DNA of 64,000 nucleotides from an uncultured Campylobacter sp. (GCF_938039245.1 NZ_CALHVN010000002.1:57398-121397), one strand, 5' to 3'; shown: positions 33,660 to 43,020, numbered from the stretch's first letter. Program-made: numbers and translations. The notes: generated by a model not told the origin, from the letters alone.

Positions 33660-35693
33660 CTAAACCCCCTCGCTAGCCATCCCGGCCTCTATCAAAAAAC
33701 GACTCGGCTGGTAGTTTATCTTTTTGATTTTGTCGTATTTGGCGTAGCTTAAAATCAGCTCGTCGCGCGCCCTCGTGACCGCGACGTAAAAGAGTCGCCG
33801 CTCCTCCTCGAGCGAGCCGCCCATGCTCATTAGCTTTAGGTTCGGGAAGCGATTTTGCGCGAGATCGACTACGAAAACCAGGTCAAACTCAAGCCCCTTT
33901 GAGGCGTGCACGCTTAGCAGATTTACCCCTTCGCCGCTACTCATCTCGCTGCTGCCTAGCGTGATAAAGTTATAAAATTTCTCCGCCTCCGAGTAGTTTT
34001 TGGCTAGTTCGCCAAGTACCTCTAGCTTGCCCGCAATGCGCTCCAGAGCCTCTTTTTTTAGCATTTCGTTTATACTGCCGTTTTTTTGCGTGGCGCGCTT
34101 TGTGGCGAGGTTATCGGCGATGAGGGCGTAAATTTTGCTATTTTTTAGATCCTCTATCAGCGAGGTCGGGCGCGAGTGGCGTTTGGCGGCGCTTAAAAAG
34201 TTGTAAATTTCATACAAAAACTGCCCGCCGCTCTCGCTTAGTTTTTGCATTTTTAAAATCGGGTGCGCGAAAAAATCCTCGCAAAAGTTAAATTTAGCAA
34301 ATCGCGACTTCTCCCCGACCTCGTCAAGCTCGTCAAAAAGCCCTAGTTGGTAGTTTTTGGTTTTTTTAGTAAAGGCCTCCACGCTTTCATCAGGCTGTAA
34401 AAATCCGCGCACGACGTCGCCGTGCCCGACCTTGCTTAGCACTTCAAAAATCTCCTTGCTAAGCGCCGCACCGACGCCTTTTGCGTATTCGCACACGTGG
34501 ATAAAGGCCATAATGTCTTTTGGATTTATAAGGATGCCTAACAGATCCATCGCCGCGCGCACCTCGCGGCTCTCAAAAAAGCTCACGCCACCCTTTCGCT
34601 TGGAGCCGATACCAAGCTCTCGCAGCGCGACTTCCAGACCGTCGGCGCTTGAGTTGTTGCGAAAGATTACGGCGATGTTTTCTTTTTTGTATTTTGAAAC
34701 GGCGATGATCTGCGCGATGTTTGCGTACTGGTCGAAAAGCTCGTTGTAAACTAGCAGCTTTGGCGAGGTAAATTTACCCTCGCGGCCGACGACTAGCTTT
34801 TTTTCGTAAAGGCGCGGGTTGTTTGCGATCACCTTGTTGGCAAGGGCCAGGATGGCGGAGCTGCTGCGGTAGTTGATGTTTAGCGCGTAGATTTTAGCGT
34901 CTGCGAAGCGGTCCTTAAACGAGCCGATGATCTCGATGTTTGCGCCGTTAAAGGCGTAAATACTCTGGTCAAAATCCCCGACGCAAAAGAGGCTTTTCGT
35001 CTCAAAAGCGCTGATTAGCGAGCCTTGCAGGGAGTTTGTATCCTGGTACTCGTCGACTAAAATTTCCTCAAATCTTAGCGGCGCGCCTTTTCTTAGTTCG
35101 TTACGCATTTTGATAAGCAAGTCGTTAAAATCCGCATAGCCGAATTTGCTCTTTTCCTCCTCAAATTCGCGCAAAACGTCCTCGTAAATCTCGGCATATA
35201 CGCCTTGCTCGTCGCTTCGCTCTTTTAACCATTCGCCAAAAGTTTGCTTTAAGGCTAAATTTTGATACAGCGAATATGCGTCGTAAAGATAAGCGCCCCC
35301 GTAAGGCTTAACGTCGCTTAGGTGGTTAAATTTGCGCCTCTCGACGAGCGATTTTAGCAGCGTTTTTAGCTCGCTGGGTTGCTTTAGCGTGACCGGTTTT
35401 TCTAGAAATTTAAGCAGCGAATAAGAAACCGAGTGAAAGGTGCCCGCCGTGATGCGCGAGGTGATTTTTTTATCAAAATGTCGGTTTAATCGCTCTATCA
35501 TCTCGGCCGCAGCCTTGTTGGTGAAGGTTAGCAGTAGTATTTTTTCGGGTTTTACGCCTAAATTTAGCAGATGAGCGATGCGCGCGACGATGGTGCTGGT
35601 TTTGCCGGTGCCCGCACTTGCTATGACTAGATTGTGTCCAGCAGGAGCGGTTGCGGCGGCGTATTGTTCTTGATTTAGTTTTGAAAGGGGCAT
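33660..35693 (-). CDS. uvrD: UvrD/Rep-family ATP-dependent DNA helicase
   Basis: Superfamily 1 3'-5' DNA helicase for repair or replication restart. Motifs in order: Q motif LNQEQYAAA, Walker A ASAGTGKTS, Ia LLLTFTNKAAAEM, II VDEYQDTN, III VGDFDQSIYAFNGA, IV-region LNINYRS, V LSVHASKGLEFD, VI YVAVTRARDEL. I start at ATG 35693 (MPLSKLNQEQ), preceded by GAGGAAA; an upstream in-frame ATG at 35729 lacks this. 677 aa, close to PcrA/Rep length. UvrD, Rep and PcrA cannot be told apart here. Confidence 0.93.
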   Translation of the reverse strand: MPLSKLNQEQYAAATAPAGHNLVIASAGTGKTSTIVARIAHLLNLGVKPEKILLLTFTNKAAAEMIERLNRHFDKKITSRITAGTFHSVSYSLLKFLEKPVTLKQPSELKTLLKSLVERRKFNHLSDVKPYGGAYLYDAYSLYQNLALKQTFGEWLKERSDEQGVYAEIYEDVLREFEEEKSKFGYADFNDLLIKMRNELRKGAPLRFEEILVDEYQDTNSLQGSLISAFETKSLFCVGDFDQSIYAFNGANIEIIGSFKDRFADAKIYALNINYRSSSAILALANKVIANNPRLYEKKLVVGREGKFTSPKLLVYNELFDQYANIAQIIAVSKYKKENIAVIFRNNSSADGLEVALRELGIGSKRKGGVSFFESREVRAAMDLLGILINPKDIMAFIHVCEYAKGVGAALSKEIFEVLSKVGHGDVVRGFLQPDESVEAFTKKTKNYQLGLFDELDEVGEKSRFAKFNFCEDFFAHPILKMQKLSESGGQFLYEIYNFLSAAKRHSRPTSLIEDLKNSKIYALIADNLATKRATQKNGSINEMLKKEALERIAGKLEVLGELAKNYSEAEKFYNFITLGSSEMSSGEGVNLLSVHASKGLEFDLVFVVDLAQNRFPNLKLMSMGGSLEEERRLFYVAVTRARDELILSYAKYDKIKKINYQPSRFLIEAGMASEGV

Positions 35694-35766
35694 ATTTTCC
35701 TCGCGTTTAAAAGGGCAGATTATACCCAAACGGGCTTAAATTTATAAAAACGCAAAAGCGGCGTGG

Positions 35767-35813
35767 GCTAAATTTATTCGCCCCGCGTTTGCCGAGCGAG
35801 GCGAAAATTTAGC
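35767..35813 (-). terminator. Long hairpin downstream of the uptake locus
   Basis: GCTAAATTT (35767-35775) and AAATTTAGC (35805-35813) form the outer stem, with TCGCC/GGCGA-type pairing inside. It begins 5 bases after the stop of the last binding-protein gene on the minus strand. The T-run comes only ~15 bases later (CGTTTTTAT), so termination strength is uncertain. Confidence 0.5.
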
Positions 35814-35817
35814 GGTT

Positions 35818-36822
35818 TTATTTTGGATTTAGTATTTGTTCTACTTCCTCGTCGCTTAGTTCGTAGCGGTAAAATTTAAGGTAAAATTTCTTTACCTCTT
35901 CTTCCAAATTTACATCTGCGAAAATTTGCGGATAAAATGTCTTGGCTAGCCAAAGCGGCTGCAAGGCGCCCTCGGCGCTTCTAACCGACCACAGATAAAC
36001 GCCGCTAGGCACGACGAAAACGGCGTCCTCTTTGACCGCTTTTAGTTGTTTAAACGCGGGATTATTTAGGATTTTGTCCTTGCCTTCGCGAGAATTCGTT
36101 ATTATGACGTCAGGGTTAAAGATAATAACTTGCTCCTCGTTTATCGTCTTTGAGATCTTAAAATCCGTCTCGTTATCTTGGGAGCTTAAATTTATGCCGC
36201 CGGCGATTTTTATGTACTCTGCGCCGATATCTTTGCCGCTGATCGTGCTAAAATTTCCCGAGTTAAAATTTAGAGCCAAAACCCGCTTTTTATCCTTGAT
36301 ATTTTGAACTTTTTGGTTTACGTATTTTATATTTTTGTCAAAATACTCGTTAAATTCTTCCGCCTTTTTTACCGCGTCGCCGCCTAAAATCTCGGCTATC
36401 TTGCTAACCGCGCCTTTTATCTCGCTAGCGTTGCTAAATTTATTTATATTTACGACCGCGATGCCGGCGGCTTCTAGCTGCGCTCTTTGATTTTCGTCAA
36501 ATATCATGCCAACGGGCCCAAAAACCACCTGCGTGTTTGAAGCGATGATGCTTTCGGCACTGCTTGTTAGCGAGCCGCTTACGTTATTCATCGTTTTTAT
36601 TTTAGGGAAAATTTTACTCATCATTTTAGGTAGCCGCGCCGCGCCCGAGATGATTTTATCTTCGCCAGTTAGCATCGCGCTCATCTGCGTAAATGCTCCT
36701 ATCATCGGCGTTACGCGCTCTACGTTATCAGGTATTTGCACCTCTTTGCCGCCGTCGTCTACTATGATACGCGCTTGCAAAAGACAAGCCGCAAGTATCA
36801 AAACCGTCAAAATTTTTCTCAT
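35818..36822 (-). CDS. Metal/metallophore ABC transporter binding protein, copy 1
   Basis: Periplasmic class III (FecB/BtuF/HemV-like) binding protein, 334 aa. The N-terminus (MRKILTVLILAACLLQARIIV) is a signal peptide; LAAC at 10-13 could be a lipobox but is unusually close to the N-terminus. VVFGPVGMIFDE, the VYLWSVRSAEGALQPLWLAKTFYP block and the ending FYRYELSDEEVEQIL resemble copy 2 in this locus (41964-42983). It is last in the MT-permease-ATPase-binding protein run. Ligand unknown: iron or nickel chelate, heme or cobalamin. Confidence 0.88.
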   Translation of the reverse strand: MRKILTVLILAACLLQARIIVDDGGKEVQIPDNVERVTPMIGAFTQMSAMLTGEDKIISGAARLPKMMSKIFPKIKTMNNVSGSLTSSAESIIASNTQVVFGPVGMIFDENQRAQLEAAGIAVVNINKFSNASEIKGAVSKIAEILGGDAVKKAEEFNEYFDKNIKYVNQKVQNIKDKKRVLALNFNSGNFSTISGKDIGAEYIKIAGGINLSSQDNETDFKISKTINEEQVIIFNPDVIITNSREGKDKILNNPAFKQLKAVKEDAVFVVPSGVYLWSVRSAEGALQPLWLAKTFYPQIFADVNLEEEVKKFYLKFYRYELSDEEVEQILNPK

Positions 36823-36831
36823 TTTTTCTCC

Positions 36832-37608
36832 TTAAATAATCGGAACGCAGGAATAAACTCTCCTGCCTTCGATCTCGTTTTTTACTACTCTTATATCGGC
36901 GCCGTAAGCAAGTTTTAAATTTTCATCCGTTATCGCTTCGCTCGCGCTGCCGTAGATGATGCTTTGATCTCTTTTTAAAAGAGCGACCTTGGCGTCTATA
37001 TAAAAAGCATGCTCGGCAAAGTGCGAGGTCATGATGATTTTATGCCCGTTTGCCACTAGTTCTTTCACGGCTTTTAGGATTTTTACTTGGTTGCCGAAGT
37101 CCAAATTTGAAGCGGGCTCGTCAAGCATCACGGCGCTTGCTTCTTGCGCTAAGGCTCTTGCTATTAGGACCATTTGCCTCTCGCCGCCGCTAATATCGGT
37201 GTAAATTTTATCCGCAAATTCGCTCATTGCTAGCATATCAAGCTTTTGCATGGCGATATTTACGTCATTTGCGCTTGGGTTTTCAAAAGCTCCGATATAG
37301 GGCGAGCGTCCCATCAAAACTACGTCTAAAACCTTAAAAGCAAAGGGCGGGGTGTGAGCCTGAGGCACGTAGCTAACGATCTTTGCTCGCTCTTTATCGC
37401 TTAAAGAGAAAAAATCTCGCCCATCTGCTAAAATTTCTCCGCCAAATGGCTTTAAAAAACCCAAAATCGTCTTAAAAACAGTCGTCTTACCCACGCCGTT
37501 TGGCCCGAGTAAGCATAAAATTTCTCCGTCTTCTAACTCGGCGCTAAATTCCTTCACGACTAGCTTTTTGCCGTATCCGCAGCTTAAATTTTTTATCTCG
37601 AATTTCAC
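36832..37608 (-). CDS. FecE/BtuD-type ABC transporter ATPase
   Basis: Cytoplasmic ATP-hydrolysing subunit, 258 aa. Walker A GPNGVGKT (35-42), Q-loop in YVPQAHT, signature SGGERQM, Walker B AVMLDEPASNLD and switch His in TSHFAEH. It overlaps the permease gene by 4 bases and lies 9 bases before binding protein 1. The only ATPase in the locus, so it must serve both binding proteins if both are used. Confidence 0.93.
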   Translation of the reverse strand: MKFEIKNLSCGYGKKLVVKEFSAELEDGEILCLLGPNGVGKTTVFKTILGFLKPFGGEILADGRDFFSLSDKERAKIVSYVPQAHTPPFAFKVLDVVLMGRSPYIGAFENPSANDVNIAMQKLDMLAMSEFADKIYTDISGGERQMVLIARALAQEASAVMLDEPASNLDFGNQVKILKAVKELVANGHKIIMTSHFAEHAFYIDAKVALLKRDQSIIYGSASEAITDENLKLAYGADIRVVKNEIEGRRVYSCVPII

Positions 37609-38615
37609 AGCCAGCCCTTTTTGCTCTGATAAAGCAGGTAGATAAAAACGGGCGCGCCTATGAGCGAGGTAATGATACCAAGGGGTATCTCGCTAGCCAT
37701 CGCGCACCTTGCGATAGTATCGACTACCAGCAAAAATAGCGCGCCTAATAGCATAGAAACGGGCAGCAAGACGTTAAAATTCGCCCCGACGATAGAGCGG
37801 GCGATGTGCGGCACGATGAGTCCGACCCAGCCCACTATACCGCAAAAAGCCACGCTAGAAGCCGTCAGCAAGGTAGAAGCGCAGATGATGATAAAGCTAT
37901 AAAATTTGACGTTTACGCCCATGGCCTTTGCCTCTTCTTCGCCAAAGGCTAAGATATTTAGCCTAAATCTAAGCAAAAACAGAGGCACCGAGCAAAACGC
38001 CGTGACGCCTAACATATAAACGACGTTTTGATATCCTCCCGTGCGAGCGAGGCTACCCATAAGCCAAAATGTGATCTCGGGTAGCTTATTTTCGCTATCT
38101 GCTAGAAATTTTAAAAGCGAGCTAAAAGCTCCAAAAAGCGATGAAATGACGACGCCGGAAAGTACCATTATGATAACGTTTAGCTTGCCTCTGGCTATGA
38201 GTTGGCTTAAAAAAACTACCGCAAAGACGGCGGCTAGTCCAAAGCCAAAGGCCGTTAGCGAGACGTAAAATACAGGCAATGAAAGGATAATAGCTATACT
38301 AGCCCCCACCGCCGCGCCGCTAGATACGCCTAGGATATCGGGCGATACCAAGGGATTTTTAAAAAGCCCCTGATAGACCGCTCCGGATGCGGAAAGGGCG
38401 GCTCCTACAAGCACCGCAAAGGCGATACGAGGAAGCCTGATCTGCGTTATCACGGCGTAAATTTGCTCATCGCTAGCTTGCTCGCCTAAAATAGCGGCTT
38501 TTAAATACTCGAAAATTTGAGCGTAACTAATCTCGTAACGCCCGGCTCCAAGAGCCAAAAACATCGCTAGCAAAAGCATTATGATTAAAAACGGTACCGT
38601 CTTTTTGTTACTCAA
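37605..38615 (-). CDS. FecCD-family ABC transporter permease
   Basis: Inner-membrane permease of the iron-siderophore/cobalamin class, 336 aa with about ten hydrophobic segments. LPRIAFAVLVGAALSASGAVYQGLFKNPLVSPDILGVSSGAA is the FecCD family block, and GIVGWVGLIVPHIAR the coupling region that contacts the ATPase. It overlaps the methyltransferase gene by 8 bases. A single permease means a homodimeric channel. Confidence 0.93.
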   Translation of the reverse strand: MSNKKTVPFLIIMLLLAMFLALGAGRYEISYAQIFEYLKAAILGEQASDEQIYAVITQIRLPRIAFAVLVGAALSASGAVYQGLFKNPLVSPDILGVSSGAAVGASIAIILSLPVFYVSLTAFGFGLAAVFAVVFLSQLIARGKLNVIIMVLSGVVISSLFGAFSSLLKFLADSENKLPEITFWLMGSLARTGGYQNVVYMLGVTAFCSVPLFLLRFRLNILAFGEEEAKAMGVNVKFYSFIIICASTLLTASSVAFCGIVGWVGLIVPHIARSIVGANFNVLLPVSMLLGALFLLVVDTIARCAMASEIPLGIITSLIGAPVFIYLLYQSKKGWL

Positions 38616-39459
38616 ATTTATCCTTTATCTCCCGCACGTCCCACCAGATGAGATAGCTCTTCGTCGCTCTTTTAAATTTATATCCGTCATTTGTTTTAGT
38701 AAGATATTTTTTTACGTTTCGTTTGTAAATTTCTTCTTTTTGGGGCGCTATCTCGCCGACGAATCTAAAATAAGAAAACGCCTCTTCAAGACTAGCAAAA
38801 TCCTTTTCATAAACGGTATCTACTATCCTTAAATTCGGGTTTGCGCCCATATCGTAGACGATGTTAAAGATAAGGTTGTAGCTAAAATTTCTATCGTTTA
38901 AACCGTGTTCGTCTTCGTTTTCTTTTATATCTTCTAAAAAGTCTTGCCAGAACGTTTTTAGGCTTGGATGATCCATTAAAAACGAGGTCATGACTACGTA
39001 TTTTTTAGCGAATTTACAAAGCTTTTTTATATCAAAAAGCCCGAGCGAACGAGACGCGATAACGACGTCGTGTTTTGGCAGGTCTTTTACCGCTTCTTCG
39101 TCGCTCCAGCTTTTTTGGATAAAATTTATATTATCTACGCCGGCTTGTTTTGCGTTTTGCCTAGCGTATTCAAGCATTTTTGCGAAAGGATCGAGCGCGC
39201 TTACGCTTTTTACCTTTTTAGCAAGCGGCACGCTAAGCCTTGCCGGACCGCAGCCCACGTCAAGCACACTATCTTCTTTGCTAAGCGGCAAAAGCGAGAG
39301 TAAATTTAGCGTCGAGTCAGCCTCCATACCCGTCATCTCGTTATACATATTTGCCACCGTATCCCAATCCACGCCGCTTTTTTGGCCGCCTTTTACTTTT
39401 TGTAAAGTAGAGGCAAAAGCTCTTTCAAAAATGGCTTGATAATTAACCAGTCCTTGCAT
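38608..39459 (-). CDS. Class I SAM-dependent methyltransferase in a metal-uptake operon
   Basis: 283 aa. Motif I VLDVGCGPARLSVPLA (about 65-80), acidic end of beta-2 in ALDPF (about 91-95) and motif IV-region HDVVIASRSLGLFD are clear. N-terminal VNYQAIFERAFAS and C-terminal YKFKRATKSYLIWWDVREI are not tied to any family I can name. Its stop overlaps the permease start, so it is translated together with the transporter. It could modify a chelator or tetrapyrrole carried by the system; no direct evidence shows the substrate. Confidence 0.82.
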   Translation of the reverse strand: MQGLVNYQAIFERAFASTLQKVKGGQKSGVDWDTVANMYNEMTGMEADSTLNLLSLLPLSKEDSVLDVGCGPARLSVPLAKKVKSVSALDPFAKMLEYARQNAKQAGVDNINFIQKSWSDEEAVKDLPKHDVVIASRSLGLFDIKKLCKFAKKYVVMTSFLMDHPSLKTFWQDFLEDIKENEDEHGLNDRNFSYNLIFNIVYDMGANPNLRIVDTVYEKDFASLEEAFSYFRFVGEIAPQKEEIYKRNVKKYLTKTNDGYKFKRATKSYLIWWDVREIKDKFE

Positions 39460-39478
39460 TTTTCTCCCTTAGTTACTT

Positions 39479-39505
39479 AAATTTGCTCTAAAAAAGAGCA
39501 AATTT
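39479..39505 (-). promoter_or_regulatory. Hairpin in the leader of the methyltransferase-ABC genes
   Basis: AAATTTGCTCT (39479-39489) and AGAGCAAATTT (39495-39505) form a perfect 11-bp stem with a 5-base loop. It lies about 20 bases upstream of the methyltransferase ATG, next to the hairpin at 39514-39536. On the minus strand the loop is five T. It may protect an mRNA end, pause transcription or regulate read-through from the receptor gene. Confidence 0.5.
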
Positions 39506-39513
39506 AAACAGCT

Positions 39514-39536
39514 AAAGCCGAAATAAATTCGGCTTT
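39514..39536 (-). terminator. Hairpin just after receptor 1
   Basis: AAAGCCGAA (39514-39522) pairs perfectly with TTCGGCTTT (39528-39536), loop of 5. It starts 6 bases after the receptor 1 stop. On the minus strand the tail is only TTTAG, so it is a weak or partial terminator that would lower expression of the downstream methyltransferase and ABC genes relative to the receptor. Confidence 0.55.
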
Positions 39537-39542
39537 TAAGAC

Positions 39543-41705
39543 TTAAAATTTAACTTCAGCCGAGAGCATAAACGTTCTGCTCTGTCCCAAAAATAAGCTA
39601 GCGCCCGTGCCATTGCTCGTTCCGTCGATATTTGACGGGAACATTCCGACCCAGTATCTTTTATCAAATACGTTATTTACGTTAAATCTTAGCGTAGTTT
39701 GCTTGCCTAGCCACTCTTTGGTCACGTAGCGGATGCCAAGATCGGTCGTAAAGTATGCAGGCACGGCATTTACGTTGCGCTGATCGGCGTAGCGTTTGCC
39801 CGTGTAGTGTAAATTTGCGCTTAGGGCTAGCTTGTCGGTATTTGGCACGACGTAGTCAAAGAGTAAATTTGACTGAACTTTGGGTTCGCCCACCACGATC
39901 TTGCCCTGCGCGTAGGCTTGTTTTGCCTTTTTTAGCTTCGGCTGTATTAGCGCGACGCCGCCCATTACGCTAAGATCGTTTGTTATCTTGCCTCCCGCGG
40001 TAAATTCTAGGCCTCTATTTACCTGCTCGCCTTGGATGCTATACTCGTTGTTGTCGCCTAGATAGGCTATCGGGCGTTTTATCTCAAAAAGCGCCGTAGA
40101 TAGGTCGATATCCTCTATCCTGGCTTTTGCGCCGATTTCATATTGTTTGCTTCTAAACGGCTTTAAAACGACCGTTTCGCCGTATCTTGGATTGGTTCTT
40201 TCGTAGGTATAGCTTGAGCCTGCTTGCAAGCTGTCTGCATACGTGAAGTATAGGCTTACGTTTTCTACCGGGCGGTAAATAAAGCTCGCCGCATAGCTAG
40301 TGCCGCTCTCGTCGTACGTTTTTACGCCCGTTTGCTTGTTTTTGTTCTCAAAGTTGCTTCTAGCCGCGCTTAAAATGACGCTAAAGTAGTCGTTTAGCTT
40401 TATATCGTCGGCGATAGTTAGGTTTTTCATAGTGCCTTGACTGCTTTTATAAGCTCCGCTGCCTTTTGCTACGTGCGGATTTGAAAAAGTTTTTGGATTA
40501 TATAAATTCGAGTTGCCCAAATTTGCTCTTCCGCCTGCGGTTTTAGCGCCGTATATCGTCCATATGTATCCGTTTGCCTGCACGCCGAAGTTATGCTCTA
40601 TACCGAACGTCTCAAACTCGGTCGTAGCTTTAGCAAACCAGCTTTGTACGTCAAACCTGCTTGCCGCGCCGTTTCCTCCGCTAGCCGCTACGCTAAAATC
40701 TCCGTTTTGATTCGTAAAAGTTTTGCTCGTACCGTACATATCGCGGATGGCTTTTTGCCACTGATAGCCACCCTCGAAATACCAACGCTCGGTCGGAGCG
40801 TATTTAAATTTAACGCTAGCGGTCGTAGTTTTTAGGTCGCTTCCCGCCCACTCTTGCTCTAGGCCCGCTTTCGTATTTTTTGTAGCGTCCGGTATAGCAA
40901 AGTTTAAAACACCGTTTCTACCCGGCACCGAAAAGCCGCCGGGTATTCCTAGCATTTTGTGTTTGTAGTAGCTAAAATTCGTCTCGATAGTAAAATTTTC
41001 GGTTAGATAAAAATCAAGCCCTAGGCTAGCTAAATTTCTTCCGTAGTCGCTATTTTTAGCTTGCTTTGCGCCGCCTGATTTATAAAATACGCCTCGGTAG
41101 CCGACGTACTGAAATCTATCCGAAGTATCCCAGCCTACGCCGAAATTCGACCTGCTCGTATAATCGGCCCAAAACGTATTTGAAAACGGTATCGGACGCT
41201 TTCTAGTGTAGTTAAAGATGCCTGCCGGATCTTGTCCGCCGTAAAGCGAGCCTGCAAGACCGTTTTGTATCTGAAGCCCCTCAAACATATACATAGGTAT
41301 GGCCGTAGTAGAGACCGAGTAAAAGCCGTCCCAAAGTACGTTACCGACGACTGAGCCCTGAAAGCCGCGAGTTTGCGGACGACCGACCTCGACGCCGCCT
41401 CTTGCTTGAATTTGCGCCGAAGGGAAGTATTTTACCGCGTCCTCAAAACCGGCCACGCCTTGGTGGTTCATCGCCTCAATCGACATCGTATTTACCTGAT
41501 AAGGCATATCAAGCACCTTTTTGCCCGCTAGCGGACCGCTGGCGACGCCTTTGTTTAGTATGCCTTCGCTGATGCCGCTCTCGCTTATGTTATCGCCGAC
41601 GCTATTTACCTCGACGCCTTCTAGCTTGACGGTCTCGGCCGCGTTTGCTTGCACCGAAAGTAGCGCTAAAACCGTACACGCGGCGACTGAAATTTTAACT
41701 TTCAT
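39543..41705 (-). CDS. TonB-dependent outer-membrane receptor, copy 1
   Basis: 720 aa. Signal peptide MKVKISVAACTVLALLSVQANA, a possible TonB box near AAETVKLEGVEV, a plug domain (VGRPQTRGFQGSVVGN, IQNGLAGSLYGGQDPAGIFNYTRKRP) and a beta-barrel ending in aromatic Phe (FMLSAEVKF). FhuE/FpvA-like siderophore receptor architecture. Closely related to copy 2 in plug, barrel end and promoter. RBS AAGGAGCTTAA is identical to copy 2. Substrate unknown: siderophore, other metallophore or nickel complex. Confidence 0.93.
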   Translation of the reverse strand: MKVKISVAACTVLALLSVQANAAETVKLEGVEVNSVGDNISESGISEGILNKGVASGPLAGKKVLDMPYQVNTMSIEAMNHQGVAGFEDAVKYFPSAQIQARGGVEVGRPQTRGFQGSVVGNVLWDGFYSVSTTAIPMYMFEGLQIQNGLAGSLYGGQDPAGIFNYTRKRPIPFSNTFWADYTSRSNFGVGWDTSDRFQYVGYRGVFYKSGGAKQAKNSDYGRNLASLGLDFYLTENFTIETNFSYYKHKMLGIPGGFSVPGRNGVLNFAIPDATKNTKAGLEQEWAGSDLKTTTASVKFKYAPTERWYFEGGYQWQKAIRDMYGTSKTFTNQNGDFSVAASGGNGAASRFDVQSWFAKATTEFETFGIEHNFGVQANGYIWTIYGAKTAGGRANLGNSNLYNPKTFSNPHVAKGSGAYKSSQGTMKNLTIADDIKLNDYFSVILSAARSNFENKNKQTGVKTYDESGTSYAASFIYRPVENVSLYFTYADSLQAGSSYTYERTNPRYGETVVLKPFRSKQYEIGAKARIEDIDLSTALFEIKRPIAYLGDNNEYSIQGEQVNRGLEFTAGGKITNDLSVMGGVALIQPKLKKAKQAYAQGKIVVGEPKVQSNLLFDYVVPNTDKLALSANLHYTGKRYADQRNVNAVPAYFTTDLGIRYVTKEWLGKQTTLRFNVNNVFDKRYWVGMFPSNIDGTSNGTGASLFLGQSRTFMLSAEVKF

Positions 41706-41753
41706 TTAAGCTCCTTTGTAAAGTGTTAAAATATTTATTTCTATATTTAAATC

Positions 41754-41843
41754 GTAGAATATTACAAATAATTAGCTTAATAGGCGATTATGCTCGATAT
41801 ATTTTTCTAACTTTATATAAATTTACGTTTATAGTTTAGCGGC
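41754..41843 (-). promoter_or_regulatory. Promoter/operator block of receptor 1 (duplicated)
   Basis: About 90 AT-rich bases aligning almost base for base with 45569-45657 upstream of receptor 2. Shared parts (plus strand) include GAATATTA, GCTTAATA, CGATATA, TTTATATAAATTTAC and TTTAGCGGC. On the minus strand TAATAT near the start-codon side could be a -10. Conservation of the far half suggests a regulator site (Fur- or NikR-like AT-rich operator). The block lies about 50 bases upstream of the ATG. Confidence 0.65.
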
Positions 41844-41963
41844 CTAAAATCGTAGCAGGCGCTAGATTTTAGAATAAGTAAAAAAAATTAAAACGGATTT
41901 TTGAGAGCAAATTTGGGGCGAAAGCGTTTATACGTTCGCCCTCTAAGTGCGGTTTAGTCGGTT

Positions 41964-42983
41964 TTATTTTCCGTTTGGATCTAAACCGTTTAAAATATAG
42001 TTAAATTCATCGTCGCTTAAATCGTAATGTAAAAACTCTTTATAAAATTTCTTCGTCTCCGCACGCAAATCTAAATCCTCAAAAAGCTCTGGATGCAAGG
42101 TCTTAGCCGCCCATAAAATTTGCAATGCTCCCTCGGCGCCGTATCTATCCCAGCTAAAAACGCCGGTAGGATTTACGTAAACTCTTTTATTTTTGACGGC
42201 TTTGGTGCCCGCGTAGATAGGATTTTCGTATATCTTTTTTAAAATATCCGGCGTAGTTCTGCCTACGATGATGACGTCGGGATCCGCGTTAGGTATCTCT
42301 TCGGCATTGATTTCTAGCATGTTTCCAGCTTTTTGAACCGCGTTTTGGCCGCCTGCGACTCTTATCCACTCGTCTATGATCGTATTTACGCCGTCAACTT
42401 TAAATAAATTCTTGCCGTCTGCTATGTGAAGCACTTTTGGTCTATCTGGTGTAGCGATCTTATCCGTTTTACTTAGCACTTTTTTAAGGTTGCCGTCAAA
42501 ATACTCGTTAAATTTTTGAGCGATATTCGGCGCATCGCCTCCTATGACCTCAGCCATTATAGATACGCTCTTTTTCATATCCGCATGATTCGTAAATAAC
42601 GGATAAAGCACGGTAAAGCCGTTTTTGGTTAGCTCTTCTTTGTTCTTTTTATCGGCGGCTATGACGACGTCGGGACTTAGTTTGATTAACTCTTCTACCT
42701 GTAAGTCTTTGCCGTTTACGCCGTTTGGGATGCTTGAAATTCTAGGATAAATATGCGCAAACCATTTGTTGTTTTTGATTAGATCGGTAGTAGCTACTAT
42801 CTTGTCCGCGCCGCCTAGCATTAATATGATTTGATTGTTCGCATACCAAAGCGTAGCGATTTTTTCTACTTTTGCGGGAACTTTTACGACGTCGCCGGAT
42901 GCGTCGGTTACGTCTTTAAATCCAGCAGCGTTAAGGGTGAAAGCGGACAACAAAGCCGCTAGAAGGGTAAATATTTTTTTCAT
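41964..42983 (-). CDS. Metal/metallophore ABC transporter binding protein, copy 2
   Basis: 339 aa, periplasmic. Sec signal peptide MKKIFTLLAALLSAFTLNAAG. Class III binding-protein features: VEKIATLWYANNQIILMLGGADKIVATT, LSPDVVIAADKK, DPDVIIVGRTTPDIL. The C-terminal GVFSWDRYGAEGALQILWAAKTLHPELF and FYKEFLHYDLSDDEFNYIL mirror copy 1. RBS AAAAAAGGAAAA. It sits between the two receptors with no permease or ATPase of its own, so it probably shares those downstream. Confidence 0.88.
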   Translation of the reverse strand: MKKIFTLLAALLSAFTLNAAGFKDVTDASGDVVKVPAKVEKIATLWYANNQIILMLGGADKIVATTDLIKNNKWFAHIYPRISSIPNGVNGKDLQVEELIKLSPDVVIAADKKNKEELTKNGFTVLYPLFTNHADMKKSVSIMAEVIGGDAPNIAQKFNEYFDGNLKKVLSKTDKIATPDRPKVLHIADGKNLFKVDGVNTIIDEWIRVAGGQNAVQKAGNMLEINAEEIPNADPDVIIVGRTTPDILKKIYENPIYAGTKAVKNKRVYVNPTGVFSWDRYGAEGALQILWAAKTLHPELFEDLDLRAETKKFYKEFLHYDLSDDEFNYILNGLDPNGK

Positions 42984-43020
42984 TTTTTTCCTTTTTTATA
43001 AAATTTACTCGTTTTAAAGC

